64,000 bases of DNA from Parabacteroides sp. PF5-9. GTDB lineage: Bacteria; Bacteroidota; Bacteroidia; Bacteroidales; Tannerellaceae. Both the position numbers and the translations under genes were made by a program. This document shows, one piece after another, positions 27,253 through 37,234 of this stretch (positions within the stretch are counted from its first letter, which is position 1; every line of letters begins with the position of its first letter). The stretch covers positions 140,597 through 204,596 of the forward strand of contig NZ_JARXWG010000004.1 in the NCBI RefSeq assembly GCF_029893105.1. The letters are read 5' to 3'. The notes under the pieces are model-generated. The model searched no databases. It worked only from the letters and a program-made list of their open reading frames with translations, and had not been told where the DNA came from.

Positions 27253-30200
27253 ATGTCTATGAAAAAGATCATTTATCTTTTATGTTGCCTGATCCTGGGT
27301 ATAGGTTTGCTATCAGCCCAAACCACACAGGTGACTGGTCTTATTACTTCTGCTGATGACGGAGAGCCGATTATTGGTGCTTCTGTTGTGGCAAAAGGAA
27401 CGTCTGTGGGTACTGTTACTGATCTCGACGGGAGATTCACGTTGAATGTACCTTCCACAGCCAACACGCTTGTAATCTCTTATGTAGGTATGATTACTCA
27501 GGAGGCAAAGGTTGCACCAACAATGAATATTCGTCTGAAATCAGATACTCAGCTGATCGATGAGGTGGTGGTAACCGGTTATGGTGTCATCAAAAAGGGT
27601 GCATTTACCGGAGCAGCACAGGTTGTTTCCAATGAAAGCCTGACTCGCCGGACAGATGACAACATTATGAAGTCGTTACAGGGTACGGTAGCCGGTCTGC
27701 AGGTGAGCAGTTTTACCGGACAGCCGGGAGCCTATTCGGCAACGACCATTCGTGGTACCGGTTCCTTTAATTCAGGGACAGAGCCATTGTATGTGATCGA
27801 CGGAGTTGCGGTCTATACCGAAAAAATGGGTACGTACAATGCTGCCGGTAGTGGTGATATGGCTGCCAGCCCGATGGCCAATATCAATCCGAACGATATT
27901 GAATCGATTACTGTATTGAAAGATGCGACGGCTACAGCTATTTATGGAGCGCGTGCTGCAAATGGTGTGATTGTTGTAACGACCAAAAAAGGGAAAACAG
28001 GTAAACCACGCGTGAATTTCAATGCGAAGGTGGGTTCCAGCTTTGTGGGTAAGTTAGACCACAATTACCGGACAGTTAATCTGGATAAATATAAAGAGAT
28101 CTGGCAGGAAGGGTATATCAATGCAGGTTGGGTTGAAAATCCTCAGGATGCAGCAGCCGAACTGGCAGGAGATATTGAGTACTACTATGGCGTGGATATC
28201 AATGCGGTAGAAAGTGTAGACTGGTTGGATGCTGTATTAGATAATGGCTTTACGCAGGAGTACGACTTGAATGTACAAGGCGGTAATGAATCATTGAACT
28301 ACTATGCCAGTGGAAGTTATTACGATACAAAAGGGGTGATGATCGGTACCGGTATGAAGCGGTATACCGGACGTTTCAGTCTGGATGCCAAAGCCGACCG
28401 ATTGACTTATGGATTGTCAGCCTCCGGAGGTCTGGCCGATATCGACAACAGTATGACTGAAAGTCAGTATATCAATCCGATTGTAGCGGTGTACGACTTA
28501 CGTCCCTTTGAGCAGATCTATAACCCAGATGGAACGTACAATTTGGATGCGTATTACAATCCGGTAGCGATCAACGATAAACACAAAGGTGATATTCGTA
28601 ATCAAAAACAGATCACGATGTTGGTGAATCCTTATTTCACCTATCGTATCATTGATGGATTAACTTGGAAAACAAATGCCGGTTTACACATCATCGACCT
28701 GGAAGAGTTTTTCTATAACTCTAAATATAATCCTCAGTATTCTGACAGCGGTCTGCTTGGACAACGTAATAACGAACGGGCAACCACTTATCAGATTACA
28801 AACACATTGAATTTTAACCGGACATTCAATACGATTCATAATGTGAATGTGTTATTGGGACAAGAGGCACAAAAGGTCGCTTACAAACGTCTTTATGCAT
28901 CGGCCAGTGGATATCCGAGTGATGCAGTTGTTGAACTGGAAACAGCATCTACCCCTACAGGCGCCGAATCTATGTCGAAAGCCAGTACATTGGCTTCTTT
29001 CTTTGTGAATGGCGAATATGACTATAAAAACAGGTATTATGCCTCTGCTTCTTTCCGTTACGACGGATCTTCTCGTTTCGGTACCAATAACAAATGGGCT
29101 CCTTTCTGGTCTGTCGGATTGCGCTATCGTATCTCTGAAGAGGCGTTTATGGAAAATACCAAAAGTTGGTTGACCGACTTGGCTGCACGTGCCAGCTTCG
29201 GTACGGTAGGTAATCAGGATATCGGTTATTTCGAACATATGGGCTTGTACCAATATGGGTATTCATATAATTCGAAACCAGGGGATATTCCTTATCAGGT
29301 AGGAAACAAGGATTTGAAATGGGAACGCGTTGAGAAATTCGATGTGGGTGTTAGTGGTGTGTTGTTCGAACGTCTCTCTTTCGAACTTGACTATTACAAT
29401 GAGAATACCAAAGATATGCTTTTCGAAGTGCCACTCTCTTACACCACAGGTTTCCCGACAATGACTCAGAATGTCGGTACAATGCGTAACCGTGGATTTG
29501 AGTTTATGTTGAATATGAATGTGATGAATACCAGAGACTTCGCATGGGATGTTCGTTTGACAGGAACAGCCAATAAGAACAAGATTACCAAGATGTCTAC
29601 CGAACTGCCGATCGAAGGAACACGCACGATCCGTAAAGTAGGAGAAGCTTATCATACGTTCTATTTGCCGGAGTGGGCTGGCGTTGATCCTGAAACAGGT
29701 GATCCGTTATGGTATAAAGGCAAAGAAGGAAAAGAAACGACCAACAATATTAATGAAGCCGAACAGCGCATCGTCGGATCTGCCGATCCTAAATTCTATG
29801 GTGGTATTGGTATGACTTTCCGTTATAAAGGATTTGATCTCTCTTGGGATGCCAGCTATACATTAGGAAATAAGGTATACAACAGTGGTTTTGGTTATGA
29901 TATGCAGGTGGGACACTATTATTTAGGCCCGGTATCTAATTACATCTATGATAATCGCTGGCAGAAACCAGGTGATATCACAGACGTTCCTAAATTTACA
30001 GCAGGTTCCAGAGCAAATGCAAATGCCGAATCAACACGTTTCTTAATGAGTGGTTCTCATCTGCGGATGAAATCAATTGTATTGGGATATACACTTCCCA
30101 AAAGCTTGTTACGACCTGCCGGAATAGATAATCTGCGGGTATATGTTTCTGCTGATAATTTGTTTACAATTACGGCAAGCGATTACATCGGATTTGATCC

Positions 30201-30282
30201 GCAAACACGGGCAAACGGCGTTCAATCGTGGGCTTATCCTGTACCGCGGAATGTGATGTTCGGTTTGAATGTCAGTTTCTAA
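27253..30282 (+). CDS. SusC-like TonB-linked outer-membrane transporter
   Basis: The 1009-residue protein has a signal peptide (MKKIIYLLCCLILGIGLLSAQ) and a carboxypeptidase-regulatory-like N-terminal domain (VTGLITSADDGEPIIGASVV, near residue 27). TonB box-like EVVVTGYGVIKKGAFTGA, a plug domain (PLYVIDGVA, TVLKDATATAIYGARAANGV) and a long C-terminal barrel with GNVSF-like end NVMFGLNVSF follow. With SusD it imports an oligosaccharide or similar ligand. It may begin at the first or second Met (MSMKK). The partner susD follows after 34 bases. No sigma/anti-sigma or hybrid sensor gene is visible next to it. Confidence 0.95.
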   Translation: MSMKKIIYLLCCLILGIGLLSAQTTQVTGLITSADDGEPIIGASVVAKGTSVGTVTDLDGRFTLNVPSTANTLVISYVGMITQEAKVAPTMNIRLKSDTQLIDEVVVTGYGVIKKGAFTGAAQVVSNESLTRRTDDNIMKSLQGTVAGLQVSSFTGQPGAYSATTIRGTGSFNSGTEPLYVIDGVAVYTEKMGTYNAAGSGDMAASPMANINPNDIESITVLKDATATAIYGARAANGVIVVTTKKGKTGKPRVNFNAKVGSSFVGKLDHNYRTVNLDKYKEIWQEGYINAGWVENPQDAAAELAGDIEYYYGVDINAVESVDWLDAVLDNGFTQEYDLNVQGGNESLNYYASGSYYDTKGVMIGTGMKRYTGRFSLDAKADRLTYGLSASGGLADIDNSMTESQYINPIVAVYDLRPFEQIYNPDGTYNLDAYYNPVAINDKHKGDIRNQKQITMLVNPYFTYRIIDGLTWKTNAGLHIIDLEEFFYNSKYNPQYSDSGLLGQRNNERATTYQITNTLNFNRTFNTIHNVNVLLGQEAQKVAYKRLYASASGYPSDAVVELETASTPTGAESMSKASTLASFFVNGEYDYKNRYYASASFRYDGSSRFGTNNKWAPFWSVGLRYRISEEAFMENTKSWLTDLAARASFGTVGNQDIGYFEHMGLYQYGYSYNSKPGDIPYQVGNKDLKWERVEKFDVGVSGVLFERLSFELDYYNENTKDMLFEVPLSYTTGFPTMTQNVGTMRNRGFEFMLNMNVMNTRDFAWDVRLTGTANKNKITKMSTELPIEGTRTIRKVGEAYHTFYLPEWAGVDPETGDPLWYKGKEGKETTNNINEAEQRIVGSADPKFYGGIGMTFRYKGFDLSWDASYTLGNKVYNSGFGYDMQVGHYYLGPVSNYIYDNRWQKPGDITDVPKFTAGSRANANAESTRFLMSGSHLRMKSIVLGYTLPKSLLRPAGIDNLRVYVSADNLFTITASDYIGFDPQTRANGVQSWAYPVPRNVMFGLNVSF

Positions 30283-30316
30283 GACGTAATTATCTATTAT
30301 TCTAAATATTAAGGAT

Positions 30317-31720
30317 ATGAAAAAAATATTTTCCATTATATGCTTGAGTTGTTTACTGGCCTCAGTAACCTCTTGTGATGATTTTCTGACTGAAACTCCG
30401 ACAGTGGCGATTCCAACTGAAGACGCTTTTGTGTCGGCCAATGACTATACGATTGCTCTGAATGGGGTATACTATACATTGGGAACTTACCGCTTTTTGG
30501 GTAGGGATATACAGGCCTTAGGTGAAGTCGCTTCTGATAATTCCGACCACTCTGCGGCGACATCTCATTTCTATAATATTTTCTCTTATCAGATTCTGAA
30601 TACGAATGCTTACCTGGAAGAGATCTGGCGTTATGGATATGCAGCAATCGACCGGGCTACACGTATTATTGTAGCGGGTGAGAGTGCAACGGATATGGAA
30701 GGAGACGATATGACAACTATTAACTATTGTGTTGCTCAGGCCTATGGCGCGAGAGCATTGTCGATGTTCTATCTGACCAATATCTTTGGTTTGCCGTATT
30801 CGGATGCGAACAAATCATCATTAGGTGTAGTCAATGTGACGAAAACGATCGCTCCATTTGAGAAAGTAGAACGGACAACGGTTGAAGAAAATTATCGCCA
30901 AATTCTGGCAGATATTGCTAAATCGAAAGAGTTTTATGGCAAAGAAGGCGTAGAAGATGCCCAATATATTCATATGAATCAAGCGGCCGTTGCAGCTTTG
31001 GAAGCACGTGTCAAATTGTATATGCAAGATTATGCAGGAGCCATCAATGCTGCTCATACAGCGATTGAACTGCGTGATGGTATGATTGTTTCAACTGCAG
31101 GTGAATATTGGCAGATGTTCAAAGAGTTGTTGATCTCTTCTGAGGATATTTTTGTTATTGCAAAATCAGAAACCGATTATCTATCAGCGAACTCTTTAAA
31201 TACGTTGTGGAATAAGTATGGTGTATCGCTTAACAAAAAGACCATTGACGAGTTTGCGGATACGGATATCCGTAAATCGCTGTTGATCGCTGCAAGTTGG
31301 GATGGTGGTAAATTAGGTGGTATCGCTACAAATAATCAGATACAGAATTTACCTGTATTGCGTTTGCCTGAGCTTTATCTTACTTTAGCTGAAGCGTATG
31401 CAGCAACAGGCAACTACGGCGAAGCAAAGAAAAACCTATTGGAAGTGGCTGTTAAGCGGGATGCTTCGTATGCTGCCGAGGGGGTAAAAGAAGATGCTTC
31501 TATCATGGCGGTAATTCGTCAGGAACGTAAGCTGGAGCTGGCTCAGGAAGGTCACCGTTTCTTTGATGCCAGAAGATGGAATGAAGTAATTGACGTTGCT
31601 AACGGAACATTGAAAAACTTTGATGTTGCGAAATTCCAATTCCCTATACCGGCTAAAGAAGTGAATGCAGGTGCAGGTGTGGTACAGACCCCGAGCTGGG
31701 ATGCCAATCTGCCGAAATAA
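30317..31720 (+). CDS. SusD/RagB-family surface lipoprotein
   Basis: The 467-residue protein starts MKKIFSIICLSCLLASVTSC, a lipoprotein signal with lipobox SVTSC. A TPR-rich SusD fold follows (VTSCDDFLTETPTVAIPTEDAFVS; RALSMFYLTNIFGLPYSD; LPELYLTLAEAYAATGNYGEAKKNL; IRQERKLELAQEGHRFFDARRW). It caps the SusC channel and binds the glycan or other ligand. It is paired with SusC and ends in a strong terminator. The length is somewhat short for the family but all typical C-terminal motifs are present. Confidence 0.95.
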   Translation: MKKIFSIICLSCLLASVTSCDDFLTETPTVAIPTEDAFVSANDYTIALNGVYYTLGTYRFLGRDIQALGEVASDNSDHSAATSHFYNIFSYQILNTNAYLEEIWRYGYAAIDRATRIIVAGESATDMEGDDMTTINYCVAQAYGARALSMFYLTNIFGLPYSDANKSSLGVVNVTKTIAPFEKVERTTVEENYRQILADIAKSKEFYGKEGVEDAQYIHMNQAAVAALEARVKLYMQDYAGAINAAHTAIELRDGMIVSTAGEYWQMFKELLISSEDIFVIAKSETDYLSANSLNTLWNKYGVSLNKKTIDEFADTDIRKSLLIAASWDGGKLGGIATNNQIQNLPVLRLPELYLTLAEAYAATGNYGEAKKNLLEVAVKRDASYAAEGVKEDASIMAVIRQERKLELAQEGHRFFDARRWNEVIDVANGTLKNFDVAKFQFPIPAKEVNAGAGVVQTPSWDANLPK

Positions 31721-31755
31721 TTATTCCGGTTTATATCAATAAACATACGAACAGT

Positions 31756-31792
31756 AATCCAGTAGTCGACTTGACTACTGGATTATTTTTTT
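31756..31792 (+). terminator. Terminator after susD
   Basis: AATCCAGTAGTC and GACTACTGGATT form a perfect 12-bp stem, followed by a T-rich tract (ATTTTTTT). Confidence 0.92.
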
Positions 31793-31851
31793 GGAACCTG
31801 TCGTTACCCTCTTTTTCTATTTAGCACTTCAACCTGGATTTAGTAGCTTTA

Positions 31852-31900
31852 CAAAAAAAATTAACCCAAGATTCCAACAGGGGAACCTTGGGTTAAAAAA
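31852..31900 (-). terminator. Terminator of the minus-strand isomerase/oxidoreductase pair
   Basis: TTAACCCAAG and CTTGGGTTAA pair in a long stem (arms 31861-31875 and 31882-31896) with A and T tracts on both sides. It ends transcripts from the minus side and may also act on the plus strand. Confidence 0.85.
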
Positions 31901-31951
31901 TATTTCTATAGGATTTCTAAATAATCCTTTGAATGGATCAATGCCTGAAAA

Positions 31952-32917
31952 TTATTTCACAAAACTAGATTTGTTCAAGAAGTCTGCACATCCTTTTACG
32001 CCTTCAAATTGAGTACCTGTTCCTTCGGCCATTCTTTCCAGTTCAACGAAGAAGTTGGTGATACCATTCGCATTTGCCTGAGCAAAGATTCTTTCAAAGT
32101 TCATCATACCTGACTGACCAAGCACATATTTATCTTTGATGTGAAGAGCTTTGATACGATCTTTGTATTTCTTGATATACGCAACAGGATCTTGTTGGCC
32201 CATCACAGTCCAGTATACATCCAGTTCAAAGAATACCAATGACGGATCAGTATTTTTGAGCATAAGATCATAAATAATTTCTACGCCTTGTTGATCGCGG
32301 CCATAGGCACGACGTCCGAATTTAGATTCCGATCCGCCGGGTATTACCTGGGCGAATTCCATCTCGTGATTGTGGTATCCGAATGATAAACCTGCTGCTT
32401 TTGCAATCTTTCCGGCTTCATTGAATATTTCTCCGACGTAAGCTGTCTCTTCTACGCTACGGGTTGAAGGTTGTCCCGGTTGGATAAGCAATTGTACACC
32501 GATCTTTGCATGATCGTCAGCTGCTTTCTTCCAGAAATCCATAATCTGCTGTTTGTTGGAAGCATTGTATTCGCGTACCGGAGGATTCACATGTGTACTG
32601 CGGATCTTCAAACCGGCATCGTCAGCCATTTTTTTGAAATCAGCCATCTCAATGTTGCTGATCTTGCCATCACGGTATCCGGCTAATTCAATATAGGAAT
32701 AACCCATATCGGCCACTTTTTTCAGTCCACCGGGTACGTCGTCGTAAAGTTCGCGGAATAAAGAGTAAATCTGTAAACCGAAATTCTTACTGGCATGTAC
32801 ATTATGAACCACCGGTGCTGCATTTGTCGCCGCTGAGGCCATTGAGCCTTTGCCTGCCAATAATCCACCCAAGGTGAACAGCGAGGCGTTACGAAGGAAA
32901 TCTCTTCTATTTGTCAT
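31952..32917 (-). CDS. Sugar phosphate isomerase/epimerase-like protein (Tat signal)
   Basis: The 321-residue protein begins MTNRRDFLRNASLFTLGGLL, a twin-arginine signal (RRDFLR). The mature part is a xylose-isomerase-like TIM barrel (GLQIYSLFRELYDDVPGGLKK, MGYSYIELAGY, LSFGYHNHEMEF, LVFFELDVYWTVMG, IKALHIKDK), with His/Glu/Asp residues at the strand ends that usually hold a metal ion. Such enzymes interconvert or epimerise sugars, some of them keto-sugars. It lies 21 bases downstream of an oxidoreductase gene on the same strand and is convergent with the susCD pair. Confidence 0.88.
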   Translation of the reverse strand: MTNRRDFLRNASLFTLGGLLAGKGSMASAATNAAPVVHNVHASKNFGLQIYSLFRELYDDVPGGLKKVADMGYSYIELAGYRDGKISNIEMADFKKMADDAGLKIRSTHVNPPVREYNASNKQQIMDFWKKAADDHAKIGVQLLIQPGQPSTRSVEETAYVGEIFNEAGKIAKAAGLSFGYHNHEMEFAQVIPGGSESKFGRRAYGRDQQGVEIIYDLMLKNTDPSLVFFELDVYWTVMGQQDPVAYIKKYKDRIKALHIKDKYVLGQSGMMNFERIFAQANANGITNFFVELERMAEGTGTQFEGVKGCADFLNKSSFVK

Positions 32918-32938
32918 GATAATTGATAGATTATATAA

Positions 32939-34363
32939 TTAATACAATGAATAAGGACGTCTGTAGTCATAGTAATACAAACGGTGTGCTTTCGCTTCCT
33001 TATCGTTGTCTTTAAAGCTTAATGTAGCCGGATCCCATTTCACCGGACGGTTCAATTCGCGAGAGATGTTAGCCAGACAGCACAATGTGTTGGTGCTTGT
33101 TCCCACTTCTACCGGAGCGATCGGGTTCTGACGTGAACGAACACAGTCGATGAAGTTCTGCATATGTGGAGAACTGATCTCGAACTGCAATGCATTCGGT
33201 TGTTGTGGAGGACGTTGCTGTCCACCGCCTTGAGCAGCACGTTGAGCTTCGCGTTGTTCGCGAGTCATCGGACGATTTCCTGCCAATTCAGCCGGAACTT
33301 TAGAAGAATCAGAGCAAGCCAGATAACCGCGAGCTACTTCGATCCAACCCTTTGTTCCGAAGAACTTGATACCTTGAGCAGAGTTGTTATCTTCCAGATA
33401 TGGTTGTTCGGTCATTACGATACCGTTCGCGTATTTCATCGTCGCCCACTGAGTACCGTTATATCCTTTAGGGATAAATTCAACCGGTCCTGATCCGTCC
33501 ATACCGATAGCAGCCTGAGCAATATCGAACATATGCGCACCCCAGTCAGCAGTGTAACCGTTACCGGTTTCCTGATACCAACGCCATGCACCCCATAGTT
33601 TTTCGTTTACTTCGGGATTCAGTGAGATCGGAGGACACAGATCTGGATGATAATGGATCTTCGGATCGTTCAATGGACCCATCCACATATTGAAGTTCAG
33701 GTTTGCAGGTATTTTTTCTTCTGCCAGATTCAGTGGCGTTGGCGGTTCACCTACGCGTGCATATATTTTTTCTACATGACCGATTGCACCGGCTTGTACC
33801 AGTTCGATCGCTTTTTGGAATTCTTTGCTTGAACGTTGTTGGCTACCTACCTGCAATACGCGTTTGTTATCGCGTACTTGTCTTTGAATTTCCAGACCTT
33901 CAGTAATTGTATACGCCAATGGTTTCTGGCAATAAATATCCTTACCTGCCTGAGCAGCGTGGATAGATTGCAATGCATGCCAGTGGTCGGGAGTTACCAC
34001 TTCTACAGCATCGATATCTTTACGTTCCAACAGGTCTTCGTAGAACTCATACCCGTCGCAACGTTCGTTCATGCCTTTTTGTTTTTGCCATTCGGCAATT
34101 CTTTTCTGGAAGCGAGTCACCTTCATAGAGTCTACATCGCAGCACGCTGCTACCTGTAAGCCCGGGACTCCGGCAAATCCACGGAAATCGCTCAACGCCT
34201 GGCGTCCAAGGCCGATGAAGCCCATAACAACGCGATCACTTGGAGCAACGCGGACACCATTCTGCGCCCAGCTTGGAAGGATTGTCAATCCGGCAAGTCC
34301 TAATGCCGAATAACCAAGGAATTGACGTCTGTTGATTCCTTGTTGTTTTATTTCTTTAGACAT
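32939..34363 (-). CDS. Gfo/Idh/MocA-family oxidoreductase (Tat signal)
   Basis: The 474-residue protein has a twin-arginine signal (NRRQFLGYSALGLAG) followed by the Rossmann motif VVMGFIGLGRQAL. The family's E-K-P is replaced by CQKPLAYT, keeping the Lys-Pro. GAHMFDIAQAAIG carries likely catalytic His/Asp positions. Such enzymes oxidise or reduce sugar-type substrates with bound NAD(P). A Gln/Pro-rich insert (QGGGQQRPPQQPNALQ) near residue 385 is unusual but not a break. It is in the same orientation as the isomerase-like gene, 21 bases away, so they probably share a transcript and pathway. Confidence 0.9.
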   Translation of the reverse strand: MSKEIKQQGINRRQFLGYSALGLAGLTILPSWAQNGVRVAPSDRVVMGFIGLGRQALSDFRGFAGVPGLQVAACCDVDSMKVTRFQKRIAEWQKQKGMNERCDGYEFYEDLLERKDIDAVEVVTPDHWHALQSIHAAQAGKDIYCQKPLAYTITEGLEIQRQVRDNKRVLQVGSQQRSSKEFQKAIELVQAGAIGHVEKIYARVGEPPTPLNLAEEKIPANLNFNMWMGPLNDPKIHYHPDLCPPISLNPEVNEKLWGAWRWYQETGNGYTADWGAHMFDIAQAAIGMDGSGPVEFIPKGYNGTQWATMKYANGIVMTEQPYLEDNNSAQGIKFFGTKGWIEVARGYLACSDSSKVPAELAGNRPMTREQREAQRAAQGGGQQRPPQQPNALQFEISSPHMQNFIDCVRSRQNPIAPVEVGTSTNTLCCLANISRELNRPVKWDPATLSFKDNDKEAKAHRLYYYDYRRPYSLY

Positions 34364-34660
34364 AAAAATAGATTTAAGAAGTTAACATATATATTTATAC
34401 TCAAATAATTATCAAAGAAAATATCTGATCTGTAGGTTTTTGTGGCCTTTTCATGATCTAACTGATAATTTTACAAACACAAACATTCACCCATTTTATT
34501 GAAAAAATAGGAACAAAGCAAATATCTATATTATTTTTTGTACAATCAAATATTATTAGAATAAATTTTTGATTGCCTGTGTAAATGGATGTTCTATTGA
34601 ACGATCCAAACAAAAAAACAAAACGATCCATCGGTTTTTTTACACAGTTTATAACACTTT

Positions 34661-34750
34661 TCTGTTAGAGGTACCTCTAAATAATTTTAGACGTACCTCT
34701 AAACTGATTTACACGTACCTCTAAATGGATTTAGAGGTACCTCTAACAGA
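34661..34750. repeat. Four palindromic sites at exact 22-bp spacing
   Basis: GTACCTCTAA occurs at 34671, 34693, 34715 and 34737, each 22 bases apart. The first and last units are perfect 16-bp palindromes (TTAGAGGTACCTCTAA) and the two inner ones are decayed versions (GACGTACCTC, CACGTACCTC). The outer 22 bases at each end (34661-34682 and 34729-34750) are a perfect inverted repeat of each other. The array sits in the 574-base divergent gap between the oxidoreductase and galM genes. Besides it and the galM -7 box I see nothing else there. Confidence 0.9.
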
Positions 34751-34887
34751 AAACAGAGGTAGGTATAACAAAAAAGTAGTTGAATTGCTTCTTTTATTTC
34801 TATAGGATAGTGCAAAGTAGATATGCAGATCTTTACAAATAGATCAAAGAGCGCGGAATATTTTAACTGTATGATTGTGATAAAATG

Positions 34888-34895
34888 TATATTTG
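34888..34895 (+). promoter_or_regulatory. -7 box (TATATTTG) of galM
   Basis: TATATTTG lies 42 bases before the chosen galM ATG, and the longer upstream frame overlaps this box. Confidence 0.6.
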
Positions 34896-34937
34896 CTACT
34901 TCATAGAAACTACTCATATAATAAACAGAGACTAAAA

Positions 34938-36062
34938 ATGAAAAACTTGTATTTACTGTTGGCTATATGCCTATTGATTGGCTGTAGTGAAAAGAGAGAA
35001 GAAGTAACCCTTTCAGGCCTGAAAAAAGCGGATTTTGAGGCCTCTTTCGAAGGAAAAGAGACGGGACTTTATGTGTTGACAAACAAGAATGGCGCCGAAG
35101 CTTGTATTACCAATTATGGTGGACGGCTGGTTTCTGTCATGGTTCCGGACAAAGAAGGTCAGTTGACAGATGTTGTTTTGGGGTATGACAATATTTTTGA
35201 TTATGTAGCGGTTGACGGAAACTTCGGTGCGCTGATCGGACGATATGGTAATCGTATTGCGCATGGTCGGTTTACGTTGGATGGAGTGACTTATGAACTC
35301 CCTCAAAATAATAACGGACATTGCTTGCATGGTGGGCCGAATGGCTATCATACCTGTATGTGGGATGCCCGTCAGATCGATGATCAGACATTAGAATTGA
35401 CGTATATCTCACCGGACGGTGAAGCCGGTTTCCCGGGCAATCTGACGATAAAGGTGATCTACAAACTGACAGATGAGAATGCAGTAGATATCGCTTATGA
35501 GGCGACAACAGATAAACCGACACTGGCGAATTTAACCAATCACAGCTATTTTAATCTTTCAGGCAGACCGGGTTCTCAGATCTTGGATCATCAACTGATG
35601 ATTCATGCAGATAGGTATACACCGGTGAATAAGACCTTGATTCCTTTGGGTGAACTGGCATCGGTGGAGGCTACCCCGATGGATTTACGTCGTCCGGTGG
35701 CTATCGGCGCTCATATCGATGACGCTTTTGAGCAGTTGGTTAACGGAGGTGGTTATGACCACAACTGGGTGTTGAATTCAAACGGAGATATCAATGTTCT
35801 GGCAGCAAAAGCCATCAGCCCGGTAAGCGGCATCGGTTTGGAAGTCTATACCACCGAGCCGGGTATCCAGTTTTATTCGGGCAATTTCATGAGTGGTTCC
35901 GATAAAGGAAAACACAATGTGATTTATCCGCATCGCGGAGCATTTTGCCTGGAGACACAACATTATCCGGATAGTCCGAATCAACCGGAATTTCCAAGTA
36001 CGGTTCTTCGCCCCGGAGAAAAGTATCATAGCCGGTGTATCTATAAATTCACGGTAGAATAA
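34938..36062 (+). CDS. galM: Aldose 1-epimerase (galactose mutarotase), lipoprotein
   Basis: The 374-residue product starts MKNLYLLLAICLLIGCSEK, a lipoprotein signal (LIGC). The start at 34938 was chosen because it gives a full signal and lies just after a -7 box. Mutarotase motifs follow: NYGGRLVSVMVPD, NNGHCLHGGPNGYH, LANLTNHSYFNLSG with the active-site His, and CLETQHYPDSPNQPEF with the acidic residue. It interconverts alpha and beta aldohexoses, probably at the cell surface or in the periplasm. It heads a plus-strand run with the MBL and VOC genes (gaps of 12 and 20 bases), and the SusCD genes are nearby. Confidence 0.93.
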   Translation: MKNLYLLLAICLLIGCSEKREEVTLSGLKKADFEASFEGKETGLYVLTNKNGAEACITNYGGRLVSVMVPDKEGQLTDVVLGYDNIFDYVAVDGNFGALIGRYGNRIAHGRFTLDGVTYELPQNNNGHCLHGGPNGYHTCMWDARQIDDQTLELTYISPDGEAGFPGNLTIKVIYKLTDENAVDIAYEATTDKPTLANLTNHSYFNLSGRPGSQILDHQLMIHADRYTPVNKTLIPLGELASVEATPMDLRRPVAIGAHIDDAFEQLVNGGGYDHNWVLNSNGDINVLAAKAISPVSGIGLEVYTTEPGIQFYSGNFMSGSDKGKHNVIYPHRGAFCLETQHYPDSPNQPEFPSTVLRPGEKYHSRCIYKFTVE

Positions 36063-36074
36063 TCTGGTTGATAT

Positions 36075-36797
36075 ATGCGGCTGGTCTATATTTTTCATAG
36101 CGGATTCGTATTGGAAACAACTCATTTTGATCTGTTGGTCGATTATTTTATGGATACAACGGATGACCCGTCCGGCGGATTTGTACATAAAGAGTTATTG
36201 CATCGCCAAAAGAAGCTGTATGTCTTATCTTCCCATTTTCATCCGGATCATTTCAACCCGGAAGTTCTTCAGTGGAGAACCGAAAAAGATGATATCTCCT
36301 ACATCTTTTCACGGGATATTTTGAGAAATAAACGGGCACAGCCAGAAGATGCTGTTTATCTGATGAAAGGGGAGGTCTATGAAGACGACAATCTATCGAT
36401 CAAAGCATTTGGTTCGACCGATGTGGGGATCTCCTTTCTGATACAGGCGGAAGGGAAGACGGTCTTTCATGCGGGTGATCTGAATAATTGGCATTGGAAG
36501 GATGAATCGACAGCAGAAGAAATTGCGATAGCCGAAAGGGATTATCTGAAAGAGTTGGACTTGTTGGCAAAGACGGCCCCTGAACTGGATGTGGCGATGT
36601 TTCCTGTTGATCCTCGTCTGGGGACGGATTATGCCCGTGGTGCGGAACAGTTTGTAGACCGTATCCGGACAAGATTGTTTGCTCCGATGCATTTTACATT
36701 GAATTACGATCAGTTGCAAGGATTTAAGCAGTATGCTGAGAGTAGAGGATCCCTTTTTTTTGATATAAAAGAGAGGGGACAATGTGTAGAATTTTAA
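36075..36797 (+). CDS. Metallo-beta-lactamase-fold hydrolase
   Basis: The 240-residue protein has the MBL-fold metal motif H-x-H-x-D-H (LSSHFHPDHFNPEV, near residue 55), a further HAGDLNNWHW site and APMHFTLNYDQ near the end, all expected zinc ligands. The substrate is unknown. It begins 12 bases after galM and is probably co-transcribed. Confidence 0.87.
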   Translation: MRLVYIFHSGFVLETTHFDLLVDYFMDTTDDPSGGFVHKELLHRQKKLYVLSSHFHPDHFNPEVLQWRTEKDDISYIFSRDILRNKRAQPEDAVYLMKGEVYEDDNLSIKAFGSTDVGISFLIQAEGKTVFHAGDLNNWHWKDESTAEEIAIAERDYLKELDLLAKTAPELDVAMFPVDPRLGTDYARGAEQFVDRIRTRLFAPMHFTLNYDQLQGFKQYAESRGSLFFDIKERGQCVEF

Positions 36798-36817
36798 TTA
36801 TTTAAAGAAAGTATATC

Positions 36818-37195
36818 ATGGAAATTAAGAGCAGATTTGATCATTTCAATATTAATGTAACAGATTTGAATAAAAGCATCGCCTTTTACAACAAAGCGCT
36901 TGGATTGAAAGAACATCATCGCAAAGAGGCTGCTGACGGATCGTTTATACTGGTTTATCTGACCGATGAGCAGACCGGTTTTTTACTTGAATTGACCTGG
37001 CTGAGAGACAAGAAAGGATCGTATGAGTTGGGCGACAACGAAAGTCACCTCTGCATGCGGGTGGCCGGAGATTATGAGGAGGTGCGTCGTTTTCATAAAG
37101 AGATGGGTTGTGTCTGTTTTGAAAACGATGAAATGGGACTGTATTTCATCAATGATCCGGATGATTACTGGATTGAAATTCTTCCGATCGTATAG
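36818..37195 (+). CDS. VOC-family (glyoxalase-like) protein
   Basis: This 125-residue protein is a vicinal-oxygen-chelate domain: FDHFNINVTDLNKSIAFYNKALGLKE near the start supplies the first His, and an ending with YFINDPDDYWIEILP supplies the acidic residue. A lactoylglutathione-lyase-type role is plausible but the substrate is not fixed. It is the third gene of the galM run. Confidence 0.87.
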   Translation: MEIKSRFDHFNINVTDLNKSIAFYNKALGLKEHHRKEAADGSFILVYLTDEQTGFLLELTWLRDKKGSYELGDNESHLCMRVAGDYEEVRRFHKEMGCVCFENDEMGLYFINDPDDYWIEILPIV

Positions 37196-37234
37196 TCAAA
37201 AAAGGGGAATAGATTAATCAGGGGTGTGCGTATG

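Noticed and set aside
28852..29655. Two 130-codon minus-strand frames inside susC
   Set aside because: They are antisense shadows of the susC barrel region without protein-like composition.
34661..34750. Possible CRISPR array
   Set aside because: Units are 16-22 bases with almost no spacers, and no cas gene is near; the palindromes fit operators better.
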